Part shown: in pieces, positions 53,635-62,174 of the stretch | How positions within the stretch are numbered: the first letter of the stretch is position 1 | How the letters are laid out: each line of letters begins with the position of its first letter | Assembly (NCBI GenBank): GCA_963764505.1 | Contig: CAVXSP010000001.1 | Span: 1,860,001 to 1,924,000 of the forward strand | Origin: CAVXSP01 sp963764505 | GTDB lineage: Bacteria; Acidobacteriota; Vicinamibacteria; Vicinamibacterales; SCN-69-37 | Reading direction: 5' to 3' | DNA length: 64,000 bases | The notes under the pieces: generated by a model | Told to the model about the DNA's origin: nothing | The model's database searches: none | Seen by the model: only the letters and a program-made list of their open reading frames with translations | Position numbers and translations under genes: made by a program

Positions 53635-54852
53635 TCATTCGAACCGCAATGCCTCGATCGGGTCAAGTCCGGCGGCCTTTCGGGCAGGGTAGAACCCGAA
53701 GAAGATGCCGACGAACGCCGAGAAGCCCACCGCGACGACCACCGAGTTCAGCGGCACCAGGGTGGGCAGATTGTTGTAGTACTTCAGGCCCTCGGAGACG
53801 ACGTAGCCCAGGCCGATTCCGACCGCGCCTCCGACGACGCTGATCACGATCGCCTCGATCAGGAACTGGAGCAGGACGTCGAAACCACGCGCGCCGATCG
53901 CCAGACGCAGGCCGATCTCGCGCGTGCGCTCGGTCACCGACACGAGCATGATGTTCATGATGCCGATCCCGCCGACGACGAGCGACACGCCGGCGATGCC
54001 GGCCAGCAGCGTCGTCATCGTCTGGGTCTGCTGCGTCCGGAGCGCGACGATGTCGTCCTGGGTCTGGACCGTGACGTCATCGGGGTCGCCCTGCGCGAGC
54101 TGGTGGCGCGTCCGCATCGTCTGCAGGATGTCCGCCTGCGCGACCTGCACTTCGTCGGCCGTTCTCGTCGAGACGAGGATCATGTTGATGAACTGCTGTC
54201 CCGACAGCTTCTTCATCACGGTCGTGTATGGCACGAAGACCTGGTCGTCCTGGCTCTGGCCGCCGGCGCCGGCGCCCTTGGACGTCATCACGCCGAGCAC
54301 CCGGAAGATCTGATTGCGGACGCGGATCTGCTGGTCGGTCGGATCGACCTCTTCCCCGAAGAGATTGTCGGACACGTTCGACCCGAGCACGCACACCTTG
54401 GATGCGGCCCGGACGTCCTCGGGCGCGAAGAACGCGCCGTACTTCACCGGCCAGGATCGGATGACCGGCAGATCGATGTTCACGCCCTGGATGCTCGTCT
54501 GCCAGTTCTGGTTCCCGTAGATCACCTGGGTCCGCGTGCCGACGACCTCGGAGACGGCGTCCACTTCCGGCAGCTCGCGCAGCGCCTCGGCGTCCTCCGG
54601 CAGCAAGCGGCTCGACGTGCCCATGCCGCCGCGGACGCCGCCGGTGTTGATGCTGCCGGGGAAGACCGTCAGCATGTTCGTCCCGGCGGACTTGATCTGC
54701 TCCTCGATCTGGGCCTGCGCTCCCGTGCCCATGGCGACCATGGCGATGACGGCCGCGACGCCGATGATCATCCCGAGCATGGTCAGCGCCGTCCGCATCT
54801 TGTTGCGGCCGAGCGCCTTGAAGGCAATCCGAAGGGTCATCATTATCGACAT
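53635..54852 (-). CDS. MacB-type ABC transporter permease
   Basis: The 405-residue product has an N-terminal helix (LGMIIGVAAVIAMVAMGTG), the MacB periplasmic domain (about 50-270: AGTNMLTVFPGS, LPEVDAVSEVVGT, VCVLGSNVSDNLFG) and three C-terminal helices with the coupling segment SVTERTREIGLRLAIGAR. It lacks the fused ATPase of E. coli MacB; the ATPase is the preceding gene. Together with the MacA-like adaptor it should form a tripartite exporter for peptides, lipopeptides or macrolides. Confidence 0.94.
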   Translation of the reverse strand: MSIMMTLRIAFKALGRNKMRTALTMLGMIIGVAAVIAMVAMGTGAQAQIEEQIKSAGTNMLTVFPGSINTGGVRGGMGTSSRLLPEDAEALRELPEVDAVSEVVGTRTQVIYGNQNWQTSIQGVNIDLPVIRSWPVKYGAFFAPEDVRAASKVCVLGSNVSDNLFGEEVDPTDQQIRVRNQIFRVLGVMTSKGAGAGGQSQDDQVFVPYTTVMKKLSGQQFINMILVSTRTADEVQVAQADILQTMRTRHQLAQGDPDDVTVQTQDDIVALRTQQTQTMTTLLAGIAGVSLVVGGIGIMNIMLVSVTERTREIGLRLAIGARGFDVLLQFLIEAIVISVVGGAVGIGLGYVVSEGLKYYNNLPTLVPLNSVVVAVGFSAFVGIFFGFYPARKAAGLDPIEALRFE

Positions 54853-54906
54853 GGGGACAATCCGCCTCTCGAGGCACGGGCGCCGCCGGGGGAGCCTGGC
54901 TTCGCC

Positions 54907-55722
54907 TCAGTGATGCACGGCCGGTTCGTGCGCCTCGGCCGTATGCTCCTTCGGTGCAGGAATCTCGTCGGGCTCCGGCGGCGGCAGGGCCGCCAGTTCT
55001 TCGTCCGCGTTGCGACGATGGACGACCTTCTGGTCCGCGACGACCCGGCCGTCGCGGAACCGGATCAGCCGGGTGCCGTACTCCGCGATGTCCATCTCGT
55101 GGGTGATGAGCAGCACGGTGATGCCCCGCTCGCGGTTCAGTCGCTGAAAGATCCCCATCACCTCGATGCTGGTCCGCGTGTCGAGGTTGCCGGTCGGCTC
55201 GTCGGCCAGGAGAATGGACGGCTCGTTGATCAACGCCCGGGCGATGGCGACGCGCTGCTGCTGGCCGCCCGAGAGCTGGTTCGGAAAGTGATGGCACCGA
55301 TTGGCCAGGTTCACCGCCTCGAGCACGGCCATGGCGCGCTGGTGGCGGTCCTTCGTCCGGAGCCGGTTCGGCCCGGTCTTCGCGTTGTAGAGGAGCGGCA
55401 GCTCGACGTTGTCCAGGGCGGTCGTCCGGGAGAGCAGGTTGAACCCCTGGAAGACGAAGCCGATCTTCTGGTTGCGCACGCGGGCCAGCTCGTCCTTCGA
55501 GAGCTTCGACACGTCCTTGCCGTCCAGGATGTAGTCGCCGCTCGTCGGCCAATCGAGACAGCCGGCGATGTGCATGAACGTGCTCTTGCCCGAACCAGAG
55601 GGTCCGGTCACCGCGACGAACTCACCCGGTTCGACGGCCAGGGTCACGCCGCGGAGCGCGTGCACCTTGATTTCGCCGACCGTGTAGACCTTGGTGAGAT
55701 CACTCACCTCAATGACGGGCAC
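54907..55722 (-). CDS. MacB-type ABC transporter ATP-binding protein
   Basis: The 271-residue product has Walker A GPSGSGKST, GFVFQGFNL, signature LSGGQQQRVAIARAL, Walker B ILLADEPTGNLD and THE at the switch. The C-terminal 40 residues form an acidic/His-rich tail (LAALPPPEPDEIPAPKE, then EAHEPAVHH) not found in E. coli MacB. It sits between adaptor and permease in the same operon. Confidence 0.95.
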   Translation of the reverse strand: MPVIEVSDLTKVYTVGEIKVHALRGVTLAVEPGEFVAVTGPSGSGKSTFMHIAGCLDWPTSGDYILDGKDVSKLSKDELARVRNQKIGFVFQGFNLLSRTTALDNVELPLLYNAKTGPNRLRTKDRHQRAMAVLEAVNLANRCHHFPNQLSGGQQQRVAIARALINEPSILLADEPTGNLDTRTSIEVMGIFQRLNRERGITVLLITHEMDIAEYGTRLIRFRDGRVVADQKVVHRRNADEELAALPPPEPDEIPAPKEHTAEAHEPAVHH

Positions 55723-55758
55723 TACATTCTCCTGTCGCTGCCTAGTGACACTCTACCC

Positions 55759-57549
55759 CTAGTCGCCTCTGCGCCCGCCGCCACCGCCGCCGCCCCGCGG
55801 ACCGCCGGGGCCGAAGCCGCCGCGCTGCGGCTGGAAGATGTTCTGCTGGCCCGCTTTGGGCAGTGCGCTGGTGGGCGGGATGACGCCGGTCACGACCATG
55901 GCGCCGGCCTTCAGGGGCTCGCTCGAGGACACGACTTCGCTGAACTGCGTGTCGGTCAATCCCACCCGCACGTTGATCTGCCGCAGCTTCTTGTTCGGAT
56001 CGGTGGCCTTCTCGTCATAGACCCACAGCGTCCCCGGCTGGATGCGCTTGGGGACCGACGAGAACAGGTCGTCGATCTTCTCGGCATTGCGGTCGACGAG
56101 CGGCCTCATGTCTCCGCCGGCGTCCTGGCTCGCCTGCGCTCCGCCGTCCTGGCGCCGGCCGCCGCGCCCGCCGAACCGCTGCTGGAACTCGGCCATCTGC
56201 TCGGGCGTGATGTTGCCGCCCGTGCCCCGGCCGAACCCGCCGTTCCGGCCGCCTCGGCCGGTGACTCCGCCGTTCTGTGCGCTCCGGCCGCCGGGCGCGC
56301 CGGTCTGGCCCTGGCTCTGGAACTGACCGGGCTGCCGGTTCTGCCCGGCGCCGCCCTGGCCCCCCTGGCCGCCCGCGCCGGCCTCGGCGGACCGTCGCCG
56401 TCGCTGGCCGTTCGGACCGTTCTGCCCCGCTGACGCGTCGGCTTGAAGATTGCCGCCGGGGCGGCCGGTCCCTTCCGCGGTGTCCATGTTGGCGCCGCGT
56501 CCGCTGCCTGTCCGTCCGGAGGCGTCCGCGTTCGCGCCGCCGACGCGGCCCCGGCCCGACGCGGGCGGCGTCATGCCGAGCCACGTGTAGATGTCGGACG
56601 TCGGCCGGAACCTCAGCGCCTGGTTCGGCACCTTCAGCACGTTGTTCGCCTGGTCGACGATGATGCGGAGACTGGCCGTCATGCTGGGCCGCAGCTTGAG
56701 ATCCGGGTTCTGCACGTTGATCCAGACCGGATATGTGACGACGTTGTTCTGCGTCTGCGCGTTCAGGCGCACGGCGTCGACGGAGCCGTAGAACGTCTGT
56801 CCCTGGTAGGAATCGACCGTGAAGGCCACCCTCATGCCCCGCCGGATGTAGCCGATGTCGGCTTCGTCCACGCTCGCCGAGAGCTTCAGCGTGGTCAGGT
56901 CCGTCGCGATCGTGAAGAACTGCGGTGTCGTCATGCTCGCCTGCACTGCCTGCCCGATGTCGACCTTTCGATCGACGACGACGCCGTCGACGGGCGAGGT
57001 GATGGTGCAGTAGGACACGTTCAGCTTGGCCTGATTGAGCTGCGCCTCCGACTGCACGAGCTGCTTCTCGGCCGAGTTGATCTGCGCCTGTCGGGTCTTC
57101 ACCTGGAGCTGGGCCGTCTCGAGCTGCTGCGGGCTGACGAGCCCCTTCTCGAACTGCGCCTGCGTCCGCGTGAGGTTCACCTGGTCGTTCTCGAGCTGCA
57201 CTTTCTGCTGCGCGATATCGCCCTGCTGGCGCTCGATGTTGGCCTGCTGGACCTCGACCTGGACCTGGAGCAGCGACGGATCCAGCTCGGCGATGACCTG
57301 ATCCTTCTTCACGATCGAGTTGAAGTCGGCGTTCAGCGTCTTCACGATGCCGGACACCTGCGACCCGACCTGGACGTTCCGGAGCGCCTCGAGCGTGCCC
57401 GTCGCCTGCACGGCCTGGACGATGTTGCCCTGCTGGAGGGCCGCCTGAGTGACGGTCGCCTTGTCCTCGGACGCGCCGTACTTGACGTACGCGTAGTAGC
57501 CGGCGCCAGCCAGCAGAATCAGAATCAGCGCGATCAGCAGTTTTTTCAT
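55759..57549 (-). CDS. MacA-like efflux adaptor with a large RG/Q-rich insert
   Basis: The 596-residue product has an N-terminal membrane anchor (KKLLIALILILLAGAGYYAY), a barrel-sandwich/lipoyl domain around a long helical hairpin (about 95-180), the SPVDGVVVDRKVDIGQ turn, and a beta-barrel to about residue 325. Residues about 331-478 are a low-complexity insert rich in Gly, Arg, Gln and Asn; the membrane-proximal domain then resumes (TLWVYDEKA, INVRVGLTDTQFSEV) and the end is Gly-rich (RGGGGGGGRRGD). Typical MacA proteins have 370-400 residues, so the insert is extra. It should link the ABC permease to TolC. Confidence 0.92.
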   Translation of the reverse strand: MKKLLIALILILLAGAGYYAYVKYGASEDKATVTQAALQQGNIVQAVQATGTLEALRNVQVGSQVSGIVKTLNADFNSIVKKDQVIAELDPSLLQVQVEVQQANIERQQGDIAQQKVQLENDQVNLTRTQAQFEKGLVSPQQLETAQLQVKTRQAQINSAEKQLVQSEAQLNQAKLNVSYCTITSPVDGVVVDRKVDIGQAVQASMTTPQFFTIATDLTTLKLSASVDEADIGYIRRGMRVAFTVDSYQGQTFYGSVDAVRLNAQTQNNVVTYPVWINVQNPDLKLRPSMTASLRIIVDQANNVLKVPNQALRFRPTSDIYTWLGMTPPASGRGRVGGANADASGRTGSGRGANMDTAEGTGRPGGNLQADASAGQNGPNGQRRRRSAEAGAGGQGGQGGAGQNRQPGQFQSQGQTGAPGGRSAQNGGVTGRGGRNGGFGRGTGGNITPEQMAEFQQRFGGRGGRRQDGGAQASQDAGGDMRPLVDRNAEKIDDLFSSVPKRIQPGTLWVYDEKATDPNKKLRQINVRVGLTDTQFSEVVSSSEPLKAGAMVVTGVIPPTSALPKAGQQNIFQPQRGGFGPGGPRGGGGGGGRRGD

Positions 57550-57556
57550 GGTGTCT

Positions 57557-60500
57557 CTAGACCCGTTCCGGAACCGGCTCCGCCGCCGTCGGGCGCGACC
57601 GCTTCCACCCCTCTTCGAACAACGTGTAGACGCTGGGCACCAGCACGAGCGTCACGAGCGTCGAGGCCGTCAGCCCGCCGATGACCACGCGCCCGAGCGG
57701 CGCCTGGAGCTCCCCGCCCTCGCCAAGGCCCATGGCCATCGGCACGAGGCCCAGGACCGTCGTCAGCGTGGTCATCAGGATCGGCCGCAGCCGCGTCCGG
57801 CCGGCCTGTTCGACCGCGTCACGCAGCGGCAGGCCGTCCCGGCGCCGCAGGACGTTCGTGTAGTCCACGAGCAGGATCGCGTTGCTCACGACGATCCCGG
57901 CCAGCATGATCACTCCGATATACGCCTGAAGGCTGAAGGTCGTTGCGGTCAGCTTCAGCGCCGTGACGACGCCGATGACGGCGACGGGCACCGAGAACAT
58001 GACGATGAAGGGGTCTCGCAGGGACTCGTACTGGGAGGCCATGACCGCGTAGACCAGCAGGACGCCGAGGATGAGCAGCACCTGGAGCTGGCTGAAGGCC
58101 TGGGCCTGCTGCTCGACCTGGGATCCGAATCCGACCGAGAAGTCCTGCGGCACGTGCACCTGCTGGAGCTTCGCCTGGGCGTTCTGGAGCGCGTCGCCGA
58201 GCGCGTAGGAGGCGTCCACCTCGGCGTTGACGCTCGTGATGCGCTGCTGATTCAGGCGCGAGATCTCGGTCGGGCCGGTCTGCGCCCGCAGGTCGAGCAG
58301 GTTCTTCGCCGGCAGGACCTGCCCCTGCGGCGTGCTGACCATGACGTCGTTCACCGACTCGATCCGGTCGCGGTCCTCCTGGCGCAGCCGCACCACGATC
58401 GGGAATTCCTTGCCGTTCTCGCGGTACTGAGCGGCGGTCGTGCCGCTGATGTTCGTGCGGATCGTGTTGGCGACGCCGGAGACCGTCATCCCGAGGAGCG
58501 CGGCTTTGGGCCGGTCGACGCGGATGGCCAGCTCCGGCCGCCCCTCTTCACGCCCGAGCTGCGGATTGGCGACGCCGGGCGTGTCGTTGAGGGCGGTGAG
58601 CACGTCCTGCGCGATGCGCCGGGCCTCGGTCAGGTCCTCGCCGCGAATCTCGACGGAGAGCCGGCTGTCCTGGTTGCCGCCGCTCAGCAGCCGCGTGATC
58701 TGGTTGTTGCCGCCCGACGCGCGCGTCGTGATGAAGACGCCCGGGATCCCGACGAGCTGACGCCGCAGGTCCGTGGCGATCTGATCGCTGCTGCGCTCGC
58801 GCTCGTCGCGCGGCACGAGCTGCACCTGCAGGCTGGCGGTGCCGCCGCCGCGTCCGAAGCCGCCGCTCCCGCCATTGGAGATCAGCGTCTGCATCTCCGG
58901 CACGTTGGCGCGCACCATGTCCTCCAGCCGCAGCACGACGGCCTCGAACCGTTCGATCCGCGAGCCGGGCGGCAGCCGCGCGCTGACGCTCACCTGGCCC
59001 TCGTCGGTCTGCGGCACGAGCTCGTTCGGAATCGTCGGCAGCGCCAGGAAGGCCGCGAGCGTCAGCCCGGTCGCGACGACGAACACCGTCGGCCGATGGT
59101 GCAGCGCCAGGTGCAGGAAGCGGCGATAGCCTTCGTCGATGCCGGCAAAGAACCGCTCGGTCGCCGTGAAGATGGCGCCCAGCGCGCCGCGCCGCTCCTC
59201 GGTCGGGATCGGCAGCTTCAGGAGGCGCGAGCACAGGACCGGAACGACCGTCACGGCGACGAACAGCGACATCGCCAGCGAGAACATCACGACGACCGAG
59301 AGCTGGACGAACAGAATGCTGGAGATCCCGCTCAGGAAGAGCAGCGGCACGAACACGGCGATGTGCGTGAGGATCGACGCGAGGATTGCCGTCCAGACCT
59401 CCTCCGCGCCTTCGACGGCCGCCTGCATGCGGGGCTTCTTCAGCTCCTCCATGTGGCGGAAGGTGTTCTCGAGCACGACGATCGAGGCATCGACGATCAT
59501 GCCGACCCCGAGCGCCAGCCCTCCGAACGTCATCGTATTCAGCGTGAAGCCCGAGAAATACAGCAGCGCGAACGTGCCGATGATTGAAATCGGGATCGAG
59601 AGGCAGATGATGAACGTCGACCGGAGGTTCCGCAGGAAGATGAAGATGATCGCGACGACCAGGAGCGCGCCGAAGTACGCGGACTCCTTCACGGACGCGA
59701 TCGACCGCTCGATGTACACCGACTGGTCGTCGGTGACGGTCATATGCACACCCGGCACTTCGCGGTTGATGCGCTCGACCTCGTCGCGCACGGACTCGGC
59801 GATCGCGACCGTGTTCTTCCCGGACTGCTTCGAGACCTGCAGCCGCACGCCGGCCTTGCCGTTGATCCGGGTGAAGTTCCGGAAGTCCTCGGTCGTGTCC
59901 TTCACGTCCGCGATGTCCTTCAGGTAGATCGGCACGTCGCCACGGCTGAAGACGACGAGGTCGCGGAGCTGATCGAGATTCTGGAACTCGCCCTGGCTGC
60001 GCAGCAGGAACGTCGTGTCGCCTTCGTCGATCTCGCCGAGGGGCACGTTCTGGTTCTCGGTGCGGATGGTGTTGATCACGCGGTCGACCGGCAGGTCGAG
60101 CGCGGCAATCTTCTCGCGCGAGAGCTCGACGTGGATCTGGCGGCGGAGTCCGCCGTTGACGGTCACCGCGGCGACGCCGTCCACCCGCTCGAGCCGGGGA
60201 CCGAGGTCCTGCTCGGCCAGCTCGCGCAGCGTGACGCGGTCGTAGTTGCCTTCCAGGCCGATGCCCATGATCGGCGCCTGCGAGGCGTCGAACTTCTGGA
60301 TGCTCGGCGGATCCGCCTCGAGCGGCAGCCGCCCGCGGATGCGATCCACGCGCGTGCGCACCTCGTCGGCCGCCTCGCTCAGCGACGTGCCCCAGGCGAA
60401 GTTCAGGCGCACCATGCCGCGCCCCTCCGACGCCGTCGAGTTCATCCGCTCGAGTCCCGGCACCGCCGCGAGCGACTGCTCGAGCGGACGGACGATGAGC

Positions 60501-60682
60501 GTCTCGATCTCGAGGGGGCCGACGCCCGAGTACCCGACGCTGACGGTGATGCTCGGATAGGTCACCTCGGGCAGCAGGTCGACCGGCAGGCGGAAGAGCG
60601 AGATCAGCCCGAGCAGGACGACGACGCCCGAGATCATGAACATCGTCACGGGACGTTGGATGGCGATGCGAGGAATGCTCAT
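57557..60682 (-). CDS. RND efflux pump, HAE1 family
   Basis: The 1041-residue product has the 12-helix, two-large-loop layout of AcrB-type pumps. Visible motifs: LFRLPVDLLPEVTYP in the first loop, GGLALGVGMIVDASIVVLEN in helix 4 (one Asp where AcrB has a pair), LRNLRSTFIICLSIPISI, and GIVVSNAILLVDYTNVLRR in helix 10. A Gly-rich loop (GGSGGFGRGGGTAS) lies in the second periplasmic half. It exports drugs, detergents or lipophilic metabolites using the proton gradient, together with the adaptor and TolC-like protein upstream in the operon. Confidence 0.95.
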   Translation of the reverse strand: MSIPRIAIQRPVTMFMISGVVVLLGLISLFRLPVDLLPEVTYPSITVSVGYSGVGPLEIETLIVRPLEQSLAAVPGLERMNSTASEGRGMVRLNFAWGTSLSEAADEVRTRVDRIRGRLPLEADPPSIQKFDASQAPIMGIGLEGNYDRVTLRELAEQDLGPRLERVDGVAAVTVNGGLRRQIHVELSREKIAALDLPVDRVINTIRTENQNVPLGEIDEGDTTFLLRSQGEFQNLDQLRDLVVFSRGDVPIYLKDIADVKDTTEDFRNFTRINGKAGVRLQVSKQSGKNTVAIAESVRDEVERINREVPGVHMTVTDDQSVYIERSIASVKESAYFGALLVVAIIFIFLRNLRSTFIICLSIPISIIGTFALLYFSGFTLNTMTFGGLALGVGMIVDASIVVLENTFRHMEELKKPRMQAAVEGAEEVWTAILASILTHIAVFVPLLFLSGISSILFVQLSVVVMFSLAMSLFVAVTVVPVLCSRLLKLPIPTEERRGALGAIFTATERFFAGIDEGYRRFLHLALHHRPTVFVVATGLTLAAFLALPTIPNELVPQTDEGQVSVSARLPPGSRIERFEAVVLRLEDMVRANVPEMQTLISNGGSGGFGRGGGTASLQVQLVPRDERERSSDQIATDLRRQLVGIPGVFITTRASGGNNQITRLLSGGNQDSRLSVEIRGEDLTEARRIAQDVLTALNDTPGVANPQLGREEGRPELAIRVDRPKAALLGMTVSGVANTIRTNISGTTAAQYRENGKEFPIVVRLRQEDRDRIESVNDVMVSTPQGQVLPAKNLLDLRAQTGPTEISRLNQQRITSVNAEVDASYALGDALQNAQAKLQQVHVPQDFSVGFGSQVEQQAQAFSQLQVLLILGVLLVYAVMASQYESLRDPFIVMFSVPVAVIGVVTALKLTATTFSLQAYIGVIMLAGIVVSNAILLVDYTNVLRRRDGLPLRDAVEQAGRTRLRPILMTTLTTVLGLVPMAMGLGEGGELQAPLGRVVIGGLTASTLVTLVLVPSVYTLFEEGWKRSRPTAAEPVPERV

Positions 60683-60709
60683 GGCGGCCCCTGATTCGAG
60701 TGTGTGAAC

Positions 60710-61972
60710 CTACTGCTTGCCCGACGCGTCCGTGCCGGCAGCGGGTCCGCCGCCGCGGCGCCCACCGCGCCCGCGCCCGCCGCGCCCGTTCTGGCCGGCC
60801 CCAGCCTGGAGCTGCACCCGGTCGCCGTCCTTGATCGCAAGGGCCCCGGTCGTGACGACGCGCTGGCCTTCGTCGATGCCCTGGACGATCTGGACGCGGT
60901 CGCCGTCCTGCATGCCGGTCCGGACCGGGCGGAAGTGCGCGACCTGCTGTTCGATGACGAACACGCCGCGCTGCCCCTCGAGATCGACGATCGCGTTGCG
61001 GGGCACCGTCAGGGCATCGGGCTGGCGGTCGGCGGTCAGGGCCACGCGCGCGTACATGCCGGGCTTGAGGCGGTAGCCCGGGTTCGGGATCTCGATCTCC
61101 ATCGAGGCCGTCCGCGTGGCCGCGTCGAAGACGGGCGAGACGCGGCTCACCTTGCCGGCGAACTTCTCGCCCGGGAAGGCGTCCACCTCGACGATCGCCT
61201 CGAGCCCGGGCTGGATGCGACGGAAGTCCTTCTCCACGAGGCTCGCGACCATGCGCACCGTGTTGATGGCCACGACCGAGAGGACGGGCGAGTTCGTCCC
61301 GGCGAACGCGCCGGGATCGAGGTTGCGCCGGCTGACGAAGCCGTCGACCGGCGAGATGATCTTCGTGTTGCTCAGCGTGACCTTCAGCTCTTCGATCCGC
61401 GCCTGCGTCTGCGACGCCTGCGCGCTGGCCACGTCGAGCTGCGCAAGCGCCGAGCTGTAGCGCGCGTCGGCGTCGTCGAGGTTCTGCTTCGAGGTCAGGC
61501 CGGCGGAGAACATCGTCTTCTGCCGCTGGAGCGTCACCTCGGCGGACTTCGAATCGCTCTGGCGCGTGCGGACGGTGGCCTTGTTGACCTCCAGGTTCGC
61601 TTCCGCCTGGGCCATCTGCTCGCGCACGTCCCGGTCGTCCATCTCCGCCACGACCTGGCCGTGGGTGACCCGGTCGCCCATCTTGACGTTGACCGACTCG
61701 ATGCGGCCCGCGAGCCGCGGGACGACGTCGACGGTCGATTCGCCAATCAGGTTGCCGACGACGGTGATGTACTCGGCAATCTCGCGGCGGGCCACCGGCG
61801 CGGCATCGACCGTCATCGCCAGGCCGCCGCCACGGCCGCCGCGGCCGCCGCCGGGCGCGCCCGTGGACGGCGCCGCGCCCGCGCCGCCCGTCCCCGTGCG
61901 GGAGTAGTACCAGCCGCCGGCGCCGACGGCGCCGACCATGAGCACCACCAATGCAAGCTTCTTCACGTTCAT
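60710..61972 (-). CDS. RND efflux adaptor (membrane fusion protein)
   Basis: The product (420 residues from ATG 61972; a GTG at 61966 has a better-spaced GGAG) has an N-terminal anchor (LALVVLMVGAVGAGGWYY), an RG-rich segment (APGGGRGGRGGG), the adaptor core (TVVGNLIGESTVDVVPRLAG, helical hairpin about 90-165, ISPVDGFVSRRNLDPGAFAG) and a second RG-rich tail (NGRGGRGRGGRRGGG). It links the RND pump to the TolC-family channel in the periplasm. Pump and adaptor genes are 27 bases apart. Confidence 0.94.
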   Translation of the reverse strand: MNVKKLALVVLMVGAVGAGGWYYSRTGTGGAGAAPSTGAPGGGRGGRGGGLAMTVDAAPVARREIAEYITVVGNLIGESTVDVVPRLAGRIESVNVKMGDRVTHGQVVAEMDDRDVREQMAQAEANLEVNKATVRTRQSDSKSAEVTLQRQKTMFSAGLTSKQNLDDADARYSSALAQLDVASAQASQTQARIEELKVTLSNTKIISPVDGFVSRRNLDPGAFAGTNSPVLSVVAINTVRMVASLVEKDFRRIQPGLEAIVEVDAFPGEKFAGKVSRVSPVFDAATRTASMEIEIPNPGYRLKPGMYARVALTADRQPDALTVPRNAIVDLEGQRGVFVIEQQVAHFRPVRTGMQDGDRVQIVQGIDEGQRVVTTGALAIKDGDRVQLQAGAGQNGRGGRGRGGRRGGGPAAGTDASGKQ

Positions 61973-61986
61973 TCTCCGGGAGCTCG

Positions 61987-62150
61987 CATCGAACGAGGCT
62001 CCCATCGGTCGATGCGAGCATCTCTCGAGGCTTGCATCGACCTGCTCTGCATCGAACGTCCCGTCGCTCCGCGTGTTGCAGATGCGCGTCTCACACGCTG
62101 CATGTACCGGTCGATGCAGGCCTCAATCGATGGAGCCATCCGTCGATGCC
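61987..62150. repeat. Iterated GCATCGA/TCGATGC motifs in the gap between the TolC-like and adaptor genes
   Basis: Seven copies or near copies in about 165 bases: CATCGA at 61987, TCGATG 62009, GCATCGA 62034 and 62049, TCGATGCA 62111, ATCGATGG 62126, TCGATGCC 62143. The 200-base gap (61973-62174) is long for genes of one operon and shows no coding character. It may be a binding-site array or a structured RNA spacer. Confidence 0.55.
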
Positions 62151-62174
62151 GCCGTCCGTCGACGCCACAATCAC

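Noticed and set aside
53020..56433. A 1137-codon open frame on the plus strand opposite the MacAB genes
   Set aside because: It is the complement of well-supported ABC and adaptor genes; long antisense frames are expected in GC-rich coding DNA. Its translation shows only Arg/Asp/His/Leu-rich low-information sequence.
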